DNA from: CAYNLK01 sp964398055
Lineage (GTDB): Bacteria > Chloroflexota > Anaerolineae > 4572-78 > J111
Assembly (NCBI GenBank): GCA_964398055.1
Contig: CAYNLK010000062.1
Location: forward strand, 1-34,323
Length of the DNA stretch: 34,323 bases
Reading direction: 5' to 3'
The translations under genes were made by a program, and so were the position numbers. Below are positions 15,885 to 24,335 of this stretch, piece after piece. Below the pieces are notes generated by a model. The model saw only the letters and a program-made list of their open reading frames with translations, searched no databases and was not told the DNA's origin. Numbering within the stretch: position 1 is the stretch's first letter; each line of letters opens with the position of its first letter.

Positions 15885-16643
15885 TCACCTCAGGCCGAGA
15901 ATCTGCTGCCGGTAATGCTCGTCCGGCCGGGTATGGATGCGATCGATCACGGCGGCGCTCAGGAAATGGGGGCCGCCCAGAGCATAAGCGCCAACCAGGA
16001 TCCGGGCCGCTTTGACAGCCATAGCGGTGATATTTTCCACCTGCTGGGCCGTGGCCGCCAGGGCCACAAAGCCGTGGTTCTGTAATAGGATGACCTTGGG
16101 CAGCTCGCCGTAGGTGTCGATATAGAGGTCGATCCACTGCTTGATTTCACGGGCCAGCAGCAGGCCAGGATCGACGTAAGGCACCGTCACCGGGGCCGGA
16201 CCGCACAGCACGATTTCATCGGGAAAGATGCGGCCGTTGACCGCTGTCTCAAAAGCGGCCGAGCAGGTAATCATATTGATGGCGGTGGGGTGGGTATGGC
16301 CGACAAAATTGATGCCCGGCAGGCTCAAGATAGCGGCGTGCATAGCTGTTTCCACCGAGGGATGGCCGGGCGCGGCCGGGTCCACTTTGGCTGCAGTCAG
16401 GGCTTGTTTGACCTGCTCATCGCTCAAATTTGGCCCGGTCAACAAGGCCAGGATCGGCTCAAAATAAACCTGCACAAATCCTGGCGGGCCGATGGTCCGC
16501 AGATGGGTGCCGCTGGCTTTCACCCAGAAGCTCTGGTCATCCACTTTAGCCGAGGTGTTGCCCTCACCCAAAATGACATAATCATTGGCCGGATCGCCCA
16601 GATTGTTGGAGAGCGTAATCAGTTGGTCGAGTATGTTCGTCAT
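15885..16643 (-). CDS. Class II aldolase (rhamnulose-1-phosphate aldolase-like)
   Basis: A 252-residue class II aldolase/adducin-fold enzyme, zinc-dependent. GEGNTSAK and ASGTHLRTI form the phosphate-binding region. E98 (HPSVETAMHAAI), H116 and H118 (GHTHPTAIN) and H190 (LLQNHGFVALA) match the catalytic Glu and three zinc histidines of the family. Its place right after rhaI points to cleavage of L-rhamnulose 1-phosphate into dihydroxyacetone phosphate and L-lactaldehyde. Unlike the long RhaE-W fusions, it has no attached dehydrogenase. AGGA precedes the ATG. It is tightly packed between rhaI (8-base gap) and the PHP gene (3-base gap). Fuculose-type specificity cannot be excluded. Confidence 0.85.
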   Translation of the reverse strand: MTNILDQLITLSNNLGDPANDYVILGEGNTSAKVDDQSFWVKASGTHLRTIGPPGFVQVYFEPILALLTGPNLSDEQVKQALTAAKVDPAAPGHPSVETAMHAAILSLPGINFVGHTHPTAINMITCSAAFETAVNGRIFPDEIVLCGPAPVTVPYVDPGLLLAREIKQWIDLYIDTYGELPKVILLQNHGFVALAATAQQVENITAMAVKAARILVGAYALGGPHFLSAAVIDRIHTRPDEHYRQQILGLR

Positions 16644-16651
16644 GGTGATTC

Positions 16652-17890
16652 CTACTGAAAGCCACCGCTGGCGGCGGCGACGCCGCGTTCGGAGCGAATT
16701 TTATCTTCGTAACCGCTGGCCCAATAAGCGGCCATAGGGTCGGTGGGGACGCCCAACTCGGCCCGGACCTGGCTCAACAGCGGGCGGACGTCGGTGCGGT
16801 AGGCGCCATTGAGAATCTGGTGGGCGCGCAGGACCTCGCCGGCAAGCTGGGCCTCTCTGAGCTGTTTGCGGGGTACCAGTAAGGCTTTGGCGTAGGCTTC
16901 CTGGCAATTCAGCACCGAGTAAATAACGGCGGCCATCTTGCCTTCGATGTTGTGGCACTGGTCGAGCATATACGCCACGTTTTGGGCGGTCGAGCGGACC
17001 AGTTGGTCATCACTTTGTTCGGCGCCGACCAGTTCATTGTAAATGAGGAACAGTTCGTACGGATTGACGCTGCCCACAATCAAGTCATCGTCGGCATATT
17101 TGCGGTTGTTGAAATGGAAGCCGCCCAAACGACCTTCATCTAGCAGAAAAGCCACGATTTGCTCAATATTGACCCCCTGGGCATGGTGTCCCAGGTCAAC
17201 CAGCACCTGGGCCTGCGGGCCAAGTTTGAGGGCCCAGGCATAGGCGACGCCCCAATCGGGAATATCGGTGCTATAAAAGGTCGGTTCAAAGAATTTGTAC
17301 TCGATCAACATGCGGCCGTTTGTAGGCAGATGCTCATACACGGTGCGCAAGCCGGCCTCAAAACGCCGCTTGCGGTCGCGCAAGCCATCTTGCCCGGCGT
17401 AATTGGTGCCGTCGGCAAACCAGAGGCTCAGGTCGTTGCTCTTGAATTTGACCATCAACTCACAACATTCCAGGATGTGATCCAGGGCCCTTTCCTGAAT
17501 ACCGGGATCGGGATTGCCCAGCGAGCCTAATTTATATTCATCTTCCTGAAAGACATTGGGGTTGACCGCCCCAATCCTGATGCCCTGGGCTTCGGCATAT
17601 TGGCACATGCCATCGTAATCGTCATCGGCCGGCCGGTCCCAGGGAATGTGCACGGCTACGGTCGGGGTGATGCCGGTCATTTTGTGGACCATAGCCGCGT
17701 CATCGAGTTTTTGCTGAGTTGTGGTGGCAGCGCCGGGCCAGGCAAAAGCTTTAAAGCGAGTGCCGCTATTGGCGTAACCCCAACTGGGCGTTTCGATATG
17801 TTGGTTTTTGAGCGCAGTTTTAACCTGCTCGACATCGATGTTGCGGTTGGCCAACTCTTCAGCTAGCAGGTCATAAGCTTTATTCGACAT
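16652..17890 (-). CDS. rhaI: L-rhamnose isomerase, RhaI type
   Basis: A 412-residue xylose-isomerase-like TIM barrel enzyme converting L-rhamnose to L-rhamnulose. It matches the RhaI form (Pseudomonas stutzeri, rhizobia) rather than E. coli RhaA. Metal-ligand regions are visible: LIEYKFFEP, VLVDLGHHAQGVN and GGFHFNNRKYADDDL. The context ALLVPRKQLREAQ ... PMAAYWASGYEDK near the C-terminus is typical of this group. The start at 17890 has GGGG eight bases upstream; an ATG at 17902 adds four residues without a ribosome site. It sits between the binding protein gene and the aldolase. Confidence 0.93.
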   Translation of the reverse strand: MSNKAYDLLAEELANRNIDVEQVKTALKNQHIETPSWGYANSGTRFKAFAWPGAATTTQQKLDDAAMVHKMTGITPTVAVHIPWDRPADDDYDGMCQYAEAQGIRIGAVNPNVFQEDEYKLGSLGNPDPGIQERALDHILECCELMVKFKSNDLSLWFADGTNYAGQDGLRDRKRRFEAGLRTVYEHLPTNGRMLIEYKFFEPTFYSTDIPDWGVAYAWALKLGPQAQVLVDLGHHAQGVNIEQIVAFLLDEGRLGGFHFNNRKYADDDLIVGSVNPYELFLIYNELVGAEQSDDQLVRSTAQNVAYMLDQCHNIEGKMAAVIYSVLNCQEAYAKALLVPRKQLREAQLAGEVLRAHQILNGAYRTDVRPLLSQVRAELGVPTDPMAAYWASGYEDKIRSERGVAAASGGFQ

Positions 17891-17923
17891 ATTTAGCCCC
17901 ATAATGATTCTATCTAATCAAAT

Positions 17924-17953
17924 AGCAGGGGCGAACCATTGTCCGCCCCTGCT
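17924..17953. repeat. AGCAGGGGCGRAC palindrome
   Basis: A 13-base arm (17924-17936), a 4-base loop CATT and a complementary arm (17941-17953) with one mismatch. The arm core AGGGGCGGAC is shared with the palindrome at 27218-27251, so both belong to one repeat family. It lies between rhaS and rhaI and may protect the rhaS message. Confidence 0.85.
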
Positions 17954-17996
17954 CTAAACCAAGGATTTTGACGTTACTTCAGAAGCAGATCAGGAA

Positions 17997-19289
17997 TTAG
18001 AAGTTGAAGTTGTCGATGTTGCTGGCATCGAAGGTGAAGGGCGGGCCAAGCAGAACTTCGCCGCCTTCACCAACGGTGTAGCTGCCCAGGCGACCGGCTT
18101 CGAAGGTGTCGCCGGGGTTGCCCTCGATCTTGCCGGTAGCAATGGCGTCGAGGGCGTAAATGGTCAGGTAGCCCAGGTCAACTACGTTCCAGAGCTGGAA
18201 GGCCGGAATAGCGCCGCTCTTGACGTATTCGCGCAGTTGGTTGGGCAGGCCCAAACCAGTGACCAAGACCTCACCCACTTTGTCGGAGTCTTGCACCGCC
18301 CGGCCGGCCGCGGCAATGCCCACGCTGGTAGGGGCAATGATGACTTTGAGGTCGGGATAGGTCTTCATCAGACCCAGGGCCTCATTGTAGCTCTTTTCAT
18401 CCTCATCGTCGCCATAAACGGTGGCGACCAGTTCCAGGCCGGCATATTCCGGCTTGGTCAGCTCTTCTTGCATCCACTTGATCCACTCATTCTGGTTGGG
18501 GGCGGTGGAGGTGGCGCTGAGGATGGCAATCTGGCCTTCGCCGCCGGCCAACTGGGAGGCCAGTTGAATCTGGCCGCGGCCAATACCCTCAAAGGTGGCC
18601 TGGTTGATGTGCAACACCCGGCCGCCCGGAGCAATGGACGCATCCCAGCTCACCACCGGGATACCGGCGTCAAGCGCGGCCTTGCCGGTCGGAACCAGGG
18701 CATCGGCGTCGTTGGCGGAGACGGCCAGCCCACTGACCTTCTGGGCAATGAGCGAGTTCAATAGCTGAATCTGCTCAGTGGCATCGGGGGTCGCGGAGCC
18801 TTGATAGACCACCGTCACACCCAGTTCCGCTGCGGCTTGCTGAGCGCCCAGGTTGCCGGAGTCAAAGTAAGGGTTGCCCAGATTCTTGGGGACCAGCACA
18901 TAGGTCACCCCTTCGGCCATAGCTACTTCTGCGGCTGGGGCTGCTTCAGCGGCCATCATCTCGCCGCCGAGCAGGGCCTGGGCATCGGCCTGGCTGGGGA
19001 TGCACAGCTTCCAACCAACTTCGATCAGGTTAGCGTTGGCAATAGTGGCATAAGTGGGGTCAGCTTGGGCCGCCGCATTGGTGGCTTCAAAAATGGCCGG
19101 ATAAGCCATCACATCGCCGTAGAATTTGTCGGCCAGCTTGCTGAGCCAGTCATCGGCCTGCACGCTGTAATCTTCCTCACAGGCCACCCCTTCCTCTTGC
19201 TGGGGCGGAGCGGCCAGGGCCACTGTGGCCGGGATCAGCATCGTCAGAATGACGATGATTGAGACTATTTTGGTTAATTTATTTAACAT
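17997..19289 (-). CDS. rhaS: L-rhamnose-binding protein RhaS fused to an N-terminal LysM-like module
   Basis: A 430-residue secreted binding protein of a CUT2 importer. Residues 1-27 are a signal peptide ending VALA-A. Residues 40-98 read as a LysM-like module (YSVQADDWLSKLADKFYGD ... LIEVGWKLCIPS), with C37 and C96 placed to form a disulfide. After a Met/Ala/Glu-rich linker (101-126) comes a periplasmic-binding type 1 domain (VTYVLVPKNLGNPYFDSG; VVSWDASIAPGG). The tail ASNIDNFNF matches the ending typical of RhaS. AAGGAGG precedes the ATG. Its position among rhaTPQ and rhaI supports rhamnose as ligand. The LysM module probably holds it on cell-wall glycan. Confidence 0.9.
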   Translation of the reverse strand: MLNKLTKIVSIIVILTMLIPATVALAAPPQQEEGVACEEDYSVQADDWLSKLADKFYGDVMAYPAIFEATNAAAQADPTYATIANANLIEVGWKLCIPSQADAQALLGGEMMAAEAAPAAEVAMAEGVTYVLVPKNLGNPYFDSGNLGAQQAAAELGVTVVYQGSATPDATEQIQLLNSLIAQKVSGLAVSANDADALVPTGKAALDAGIPVVSWDASIAPGGRVLHINQATFEGIGRGQIQLASQLAGGEGQIAILSATSTAPNQNEWIKWMQEELTKPEYAGLELVATVYGDDEDEKSYNEALGLMKTYPDLKVIIAPTSVGIAAAGRAVQDSDKVGEVLVTGLGLPNQLREYVKSGAIPAFQLWNVVDLGYLTIYALDAIATGKIEGNPGDTFEAGRLGSYTVGEGGEVLLGPPFTFDASNIDNFNF

Positions 19290-19536
19290 TTGGATCCTCC
19301 TTCAATTATTATCATCTTGTTTGTGCAGATTAGACTATGGTAAAACTTTTGCCCACAAATTACGCTTTTTCCGATAATCAATCCTCCTTTGGTTAAGCTG
19401 TATTGAGTTCGTGCTCCGGCTAAGCTAGGCCATCTTTCCTCGATTGAGTTAGAGACACACCCAACAGCTTACCGCAATTTGCCCGCTTAGCCAAATACCT
19501 GGACAAAAAATGGTACAAGGCTAGGTGCTATAAACA
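19290..19536. other. Upstream region of rhaS without genes
   Basis: This is the gene-free half of the 445-base gap between rhaQ-FGE and rhaS. It holds the rhaS ribosome site and, about 95 bases farther upstream (19383-19390 on the minus strand), a second AAAGGAGG with no good ATG after it. No convincing -35/-10 pair was found, though rhaS may well have its own promoter here, because palindromes separate it from rhaQ. Confidence 0.5.
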
Positions 19537-19730
19537 TTATTGGAAATAAGATTGATGGCCTGGCAAGTTTGATATGGCTCACGGATTAACACAGATTTGA
19601 CGGATTTTCCTTTATTTTTTTGACATAATCTGTGTTTATCCGTGAAAATCCGTGAGCTATTCTTATTTCCAATAAACTCTTATCTTTTACTCGTTCCCAA
19701 ACTGACCGCGAAGCGTGGGAACGAGTAAAA
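19537..19730. repeat. Nested palindromic repeat cluster
   Basis: Outer arms TTATTGGAAATAAGA (19537-19551) and its complement (19661-19675) enclose a second inverted pair: GCTCACGGATT with ACACAGATT at about 19577-19598, and its complement around 19625-19657. Adjacent is an independent perfect hairpin: TTTTACTCGTTCCCA at 19685-19699 with its complement at 19716-19730, ending four bases before the rhaQ-FGE stop. The last hairpin could act on the 3' end of rhaQ-FGE transcripts. Confidence 0.8.
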
Positions 19731-19734
19731 CCTG

Positions 19735-21720
19735 CTACCGCACACAGCGAAAACCGAGGTCATCGTTGGCGGCTTCCAGCACGGCGGCCGAGCGGTTGGC
19801 CGAACGAATCTGGGCCTCGTCATCGAACCAGCCGCCGCCGCGGGTTACCCGCAACGCATCACTGTAGAACTTATCGACATAGGTACTGTTGGGATAACCC
19901 TGGAAGGGCGAAGCGGTCCATTCCCAAACGTTGCCGGCCAGATCCTCGACGCCATAAGGGCTGGCCCCGGCCGGAAAGCTGCCCACGGCTACAGTGCCGC
20001 GGATACCGGTCGCCTTGATGTTGGCGCGGGCCGGGTCAAAGGTGTTGCCCCAGGGGAAAATGTTGCCCTCGGGGCCGCGAGCGGCTTTCTCCCACTCTTG
20101 CTCGGTGGGCAGGCGCTTGCCTAACCAATCACAATAGGCCACGGCATCATTCCAGCTAACCTTGACTACGGGGTGATTGCCTTTGCCTTCCGCATAGGCT
20201 TGCCAGGTTTTCTTGGCCCCGCTCCGCTCGGCCTCAGTTTGATAGCCGGTGGCGGCCACAAACATGGCAAAGTCCTCATTGGCCACTTCAAAACGATCGA
20301 TCTCAAAAGCAGGCAGTTCAACGGTCTGGGCCGGACTTTCATCGGGTTCGGTATTGTCGCTGCCAAAGATGAAGGTCCCGGCCGGAATTTCGATCATCTC
20401 ATCAGGCGGCTTGGGCGGCTCGGTCGGCGTGGGACTGGCCGCTGCCACTTGGCCCGCTCCGGTGGCGGTCGGGCCAGGCGTCGGGGTGGGTTGGGGGGTG
20501 GGAGTAGGACGTGGGGTGGGGGTGGGTGGAATGGCGACCGGCGTCGGCGTGGGTTGGATTACGACTACCGGCGCAGGTGTACGCGTTGGCGGCACCGGAG
20601 ATGGCGTTGGCGTAACCAGTACCGAGGCGCGTGACCAGGAGAAAAAGCCGGTAAACAAAATCGCCACAATGATGGCCGCAGCCGTTGAGAACACCGAACC
20701 ACGGCTCAAGCTAAAACTACCCCCGGTGATTTTGCGGCCAACATGCGGGACCAGAATCGCCAAAATCAGCAAGAGGCCGATGGCAATGCTCTGGGTTTGG
20801 CCCTGGATATTCATCAGGCTCATCCCAAAGCGCATATTGCCGATCAGAATCAGCGACAAAACTGCCCCAATCATGGTGCCGCTGCCGCCGAAGATGTCGA
20901 TACCCCCTAAAACCGTGGCGGTGATAACATCCAACTCTAAACCCAGGCCGATATCAGGCCGGGTGCTGCCAAACCGGGCGGCCATGACAATACCGGCCAA
21001 ACCCGCCATCAAGCCGGAGACCACAAATATCGTCATCTTGATCCGGTCAACGGCAACCCCGGAAAAACGGCAGGCATCCTCATTATTGCCGATGGCGTAC
21101 ACAAAACGGCCTAGCGTAGTTTTATGGAGCACCAGGCCAAAAATCAGGGCAAAAACGGCAAACAGCAAGAGCGAGAAGGGTACCGGCGTCTGGCCCAATT
21201 TGCCTTGCCCCAGGTAGGTAAACGACGCCGGATAACCTCGCGCCGCCTGGTCGCCCAACAGGACATAAGCAATACCCCGAAAAAAGGCAAAGGTACCCAA
21301 CGTTACCACCAGGGCCGGCAGCCGCACCTTAGCAACAAGGTAGCCGTTGAGCAAACCGCCCAGGCCGCCCAACAGCAGGGCCGCGCCGGCCGCCAGCCAG
21401 ATGTTCACCCCGTTGTTAAACAGCCAGCCCATAAACGAGGCGCACATAGCCAGGTTAGAGGCCACCGACAGGTCGATATTGGCGCTGATGATAATATAGA
21501 CCATCGGCAACATCATCAGCCCCATCTCCATAAAATCCGATACGGTGCGGAAGATGTTGGCCGCATTCAAATAATAGGGAGAAAGCAGGCTATTGATCAG
21601 GCTGACAATGATGATCAAAGCTACCAGCAACCATTCCCAGCGTAGAAAAATAGCCAGGGCCGCCTGTTTGGGCGGACGAATACTAATGGCTGAGCTTTCT
21701 GTTTTGGCTTGAGTTGTCAT
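19735..21720 (-). CDS. rhaQ: RhaQ-type permease fused to an extracytoplasmic FGE/SUMF1-like domain
   Basis: A 661-residue fusion. Residues 1-330 form a CUT2 permease like RhaQ (NIDLSVASNLAMC; VITATVLGGIDIFGGSGT). Residues 345-363 are an additional membrane helix, and 370-440 are a Pro/Thr-rich linker (TPTP units). Residues 441-661 form a sulfatase-modifying-factor fold domain: EMIEIPAGTFIFGSDN, VVKVSWNDAVAYCDWLGKRL, YGVEDLAGNVWEWT, RVTRGGGWFDD and LGFRCVR. With an even helix number in the permease plus one more, the domain should face outside. Where prokaryotic FGEs have the catalytic Cys pair (YLCH..YC.RYR), this reads WFDDEAQIRSANR, so formylglycine synthesis is unlikely. The start at 21720 overlaps the rhaP stop by four bases; the longer frame to 21822 is not supported. 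Confidence 0.92.
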   Translation of the reverse strand: MTTQAKTESSAISIRPPKQAALAIFLRWEWLLVALIIIVSLINSLLSPYYLNAANIFRTVSDFMEMGLMMLPMVYIIISANIDLSVASNLAMCASFMGWLFNNGVNIWLAAGAALLLGGLGGLLNGYLVAKVRLPALVVTLGTFAFFRGIAYVLLGDQAARGYPASFTYLGQGKLGQTPVPFSLLLFAVFALIFGLVLHKTTLGRFVYAIGNNEDACRFSGVAVDRIKMTIFVVSGLMAGLAGIVMAARFGSTRPDIGLGLELDVITATVLGGIDIFGGSGTMIGAVLSLILIGNMRFGMSLMNIQGQTQSIAIGLLLILAILVPHVGRKITGGSFSLSRGSVFSTAAAIIVAILFTGFFSWSRASVLVTPTPSPVPPTRTPAPVVVIQPTPTPVAIPPTPTPRPTPTPQPTPTPGPTATGAGQVAAASPTPTEPPKPPDEMIEIPAGTFIFGSDNTEPDESPAQTVELPAFEIDRFEVANEDFAMFVAATGYQTEAERSGAKKTWQAYAEGKGNHPVVKVSWNDAVAYCDWLGKRLPTEQEWEKAARGPEGNIFPWGNTFDPARANIKATGIRGTVAVGSFPAGASPYGVEDLAGNVWEWTASPFQGYPNSTYVDKFYSDALRVTRGGGWFDDEAQIRSANRSAAVLEAANDDLGFRCVR

Positions 21721-22730
21721 ACCGTTTTCCTTGCCGATACGGTTTGTTGCAGGCGGCGCAAGATCACCGAGTCGGCCACAACCGCCATGAGAATGAGGGC
21801 GCCCTGCGCCGCCAATTGCCAAAACGGTGAAATCCGAACCAGCGTCAACGCATTGTTGATGATGCCCAGCAGCAATGCGCCCAACAACACGCCGGTTACG
21901 GTGCCGCTGCCGCCAAAAATATTGACCCCACCGACGACCGAGGCCGCCACCGTTTGCAATTCAAAGCCCAGGGCCGTATTGGTCTGGGCCGACTCAAATC
22001 GAGAGGCCCACAATACCCCGGCCAGGCCACATAATAGCCCGGAAATGACGTAGACCATAAAAACGATTCGCTCCACCGGAATCCCGGCCACCCTGGCTGC
22101 ATCCGGGTTACTGCCAACGGCGTAAATATCCCGGCCCGGACGGGTATAGTTGAGAAAATAGTAGATAATCACGGCCACCACCAGGGCAAAGATGACCAGA
22201 TTGGGCAGACCGAGCGGCGTTCCCTTAGCCAACACCTTGAAACTGGGGGGCATTTCAAAGGCATTGATCCAGTTCCCTCGGCTGTACAGAAAGACCATCC
22301 CCCGGTAAACGCTCAGGGTGCCCAGCGTGGCAATAATCGGCGGCACGCCGCCCACGGTAATGACCAGGCCGTTGAGGCTGCCCAACACGCTGCCCAGGGC
22401 CATGCCCAACAGCACCGCCAACACCATCGACATCTCCGGATTCTCCCTGACCACAAAGGCTACCATCATCGCCACCAGCCCGATCATCGAGCCAACCGAC
22501 AGGTCAATGCTGCGGGTAATGATGACCATCGTTTGGGCCAGGGCCACAATGGCCAAAATGGAGATATTCAACAGAATGTCGCGGAAATTTGTCAAACTCA
22601 AAAAATAAGGGCTGCGCAGGCTGACCGCGATGACCAACAAAATAATAAAAATAATGATCCCGGTCTCGCGAAATCTGGCCAGGGTTAGAAAAATATTTTG
22701 TCTTGGTTTTTCAATCGCTTGTGTCGTCAA
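21717..22730 (-). CDS. rhaP: Rhamnose ABC transporter permease RhaP
   Basis: A permease of about 337 residues of the CUT2 family, partner of RhaQ. Family signatures include TRSIDLSVGSMIGLVAMM, LGTLSVYRGMVFLYSRG, YAVGSNPDAARVAGIPVERI and VVGGVNIFGGSGTVTGVLLG. The reading frame stays open to an ATG at 22778, but those first 16 residues are translated from a palindromic repeat. The start taken here is a TTG at 22730 with GGGG upstream, giving LTTQAIEKPRQNIF. It is the weakest start call in the operon. It is tightly linked to rhaQ by an ATGA overlap and separated from rhaT by 90 bases of repeat. Confidence 0.88.
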   Translation of the reverse strand: MTTQAIEKPRQNIFLTLARFRETGIIIFIILLVIAVSLRSPYFLSLTNFRDILLNISILAIVALAQTMVIITRSIDLSVGSMIGLVAMMVAFVVRENPEMSMVLAVLLGMALGSVLGSLNGLVITVGGVPPIIATLGTLSVYRGMVFLYSRGNWINAFEMPPSFKVLAKGTPLGLPNLVIFALVVAVIIYYFLNYTRPGRDIYAVGSNPDAARVAGIPVERIVFMVYVISGLLCGLAGVLWASRFESAQTNTALGFELQTVAASVVGGVNIFGGSGTVTGVLLGALLLGIINNALTLVRISPFWQLAAQGALILMAVVADSVILRRLQQTVSARKTV

Positions 22731-22751
22731 TTTGGCCCCACTTCTCCCCCA

Positions 22752-22805
22752 CCCCAAACCCTCCCCCATCCTGAGCAAAGTCGAAGAACGGGGGAGGGGT
22801 TGGGG
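22752..22805. repeat. CCCCAAACCCTCCCCC palindrome, intra-operon
   Basis: Arms 22752-22767 and 22790-22805 pair with one mismatch. The loop contains CCTGAGCAAAGTCGAAG, a sequence style common in interspersed bacterial repeats. It lies between rhaT and rhaP inside the operon and may set relative message stability. Confidence 0.85.
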
Positions 22806-22820
22806 GGTTAATATAAGAAT

Positions 22821-24320
22821 TTAGACCCGCTCGACCGCCTGGGTAGCCGCCAGCATGATTTTCTCCTGGGTTGCTTCGGCCCGGGTGAAATGGCCGGTCA
22901 GCCGGCCTTCGCGCATCACAATGACCCGGTCGCTCATGCCCAAAATTTCTGGCAGCTCCGAAGATATCATCAAGATGGCCATCCCCTGGGCGGCCAACTC
23001 GCTCATCAGGCCGTGAACAGCCGCTTTGGTGCCCACATCGATGCCCCGGGTTGGCTCGTCAAGGATGAGAATACGGGGGCGGGTGGCCAGCCATTTGGCC
23101 AGCACCACTTTCTGCTGGTTGCCGCCCGACAACTCTCGCGCCTTTTGCCAGATGCTGGCCGCTCGCACTTGCATCTGAGTGGCCGCGTGCTGCGCTGAGG
23201 CCAACTCCTGGTTCTGGCTGACCCACCCCGCCCTGGCATACTCCGACAAAATCGGCAGGGTTATGTTGTGGGTCAGGTTCATCTTCAACACCAGACCGTG
23301 GTGCTGGCGGTCCTCCGGCACGTAGGCCAGCCCCAAGGCCATGGCCTGCTGTGGATTGTGGATGGCGACTGCCCGGCCGTTGATTTCAATCGTGCCGCGG
23401 CTGGCCGGGGCGATCCCAAAAATAGCCCGGGCCACATCGGTTCGACCGGCGCCGACCAGCCCGGCCATCCCCAAAATCTCGCCCCGGCGCAGCTCAAAAG
23501 AGATATCGGCAAAGACTCCGGGCCGGCTCAGGCCGGTTACTTTCAAGACGACTTCCCCGGTCTCGACCACCTGCTTGGGGAACAGGTCCGACAGGGTCCG
23601 GCCAACCATCATTTGGATAAGCTCGGCTGTGGTTGCACCCGCCATAGGCCGGGTCCCCACGTAATCTCCATCGCGCAGCACAGTCACCCGGTCGGCCAAC
23701 TCGAACAGGTCCTCCAGCCGGTGCGAGATAAAGACAATGGCCGTGCCGGCCTCGCGCAGTTGCCGCACAATCCGAAACAGGTCTTCCACTTCGGCCAGGG
23801 TGAGCGACGAGGTTGGCTCGTCCATGATCAGGATTTTAGCGTTCACCGACAGGGCCCGGGCAATCTCAACCATTTGCTGCTGGGCCACGCTCAGGTTGCG
23901 GGCCTTGGTTTTGGGGTTAAGGTCCACCCCCAAGCGGTCGAGCAGTTCGGCAGCCTGGCGATACATCTCGCCCCAGGCTACCCGCTGGCCAGCTTTCATC
24001 GGCTGCCGGCCGACAAAGATATTTTCGGCAATATCCAGATCAGGGAACAGGCTGGGTTCCTGGTAAATTGCCGCAATCCCGTGTCGGCGCGCCTCGCCCG
24101 GGTCGGCAAAGTGAACCTGGTGCCCGTCCAGATAGATTTGACCATCGTTGGGTTGGTGAACGCCGGTAATCACCTTGATCAAGGTTGACTTGCCGGCGCC
24201 ATTTTCACCCAAAATGGCATGCACTTCACCCGGGTACAGGTCAAAATCAACCCCGCGCAGAGCATGCACGCCGGCGAAGTTTTTAACAATATGGGTCATT
24301 CTCAAAATGGGTTCGCTCAT
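22821..24320 (-). CDS. rhaT: Rhamnose ABC transporter ATPase RhaT (two ABC domains)
   Basis: A 499-residue tandem ATPase of a CUT2 importer. The first domain has Walker A GENGAGKST (38-46), signature LSVAQQQ and Walker B ILIMDEPTSS. The second has a degenerate Walker A (GLVGAGRTD), an intact LSGGNQQK signature and ILILDEPTRG. This asymmetry is normal for RbsA/RhaT proteins. It hydrolyses ATP to drive the RhaP/RhaQ pore. The gene begins 15 bases after the deoR-type gene. Ligand assignment rests on the operon (rhaS, rhaI). Confidence 0.93.
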   Translation of the reverse strand: MSEPILRMTHIVKNFAGVHALRGVDFDLYPGEVHAILGENGAGKSTLIKVITGVHQPNDGQIYLDGHQVHFADPGEARRHGIAAIYQEPSLFPDLDIAENIFVGRQPMKAGQRVAWGEMYRQAAELLDRLGVDLNPKTKARNLSVAQQQMVEIARALSVNAKILIMDEPTSSLTLAEVEDLFRIVRQLREAGTAIVFISHRLEDLFELADRVTVLRDGDYVGTRPMAGATTAELIQMMVGRTLSDLFPKQVVETGEVVLKVTGLSRPGVFADISFELRRGEILGMAGLVGAGRTDVARAIFGIAPASRGTIEINGRAVAIHNPQQAMALGLAYVPEDRQHHGLVLKMNLTHNITLPILSEYARAGWVSQNQELASAQHAATQMQVRAASIWQKARELSGGNQQKVVLAKWLATRPRILILDEPTRGIDVGTKAAVHGLMSELAAQGMAILMISSELPEILGMSDRVIVMREGRLTGHFTRAEATQEKIMLAATQAVERV

Positions 24321-24335
24321 AATCAGTCCATCCGC

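Noticed and set aside
19735..20400. Active formylglycine-generating enzyme
   Set aside because: The positions of the catalytic cysteine pair are occupied by other residues, and no sulfatase is encoded nearby.
20249..21217. Plus-strand open frame of 322 codons
   Set aside because: Antisense to rhaQ-FGE; its Gly/Val repeats are the complement of the Pro/Thr linker.
21721..21822. 34-residue extension of rhaQ-FGE
   Set aside because: It reads over the end of rhaP; the ATG at 21720 forms the usual ATGA overlap.
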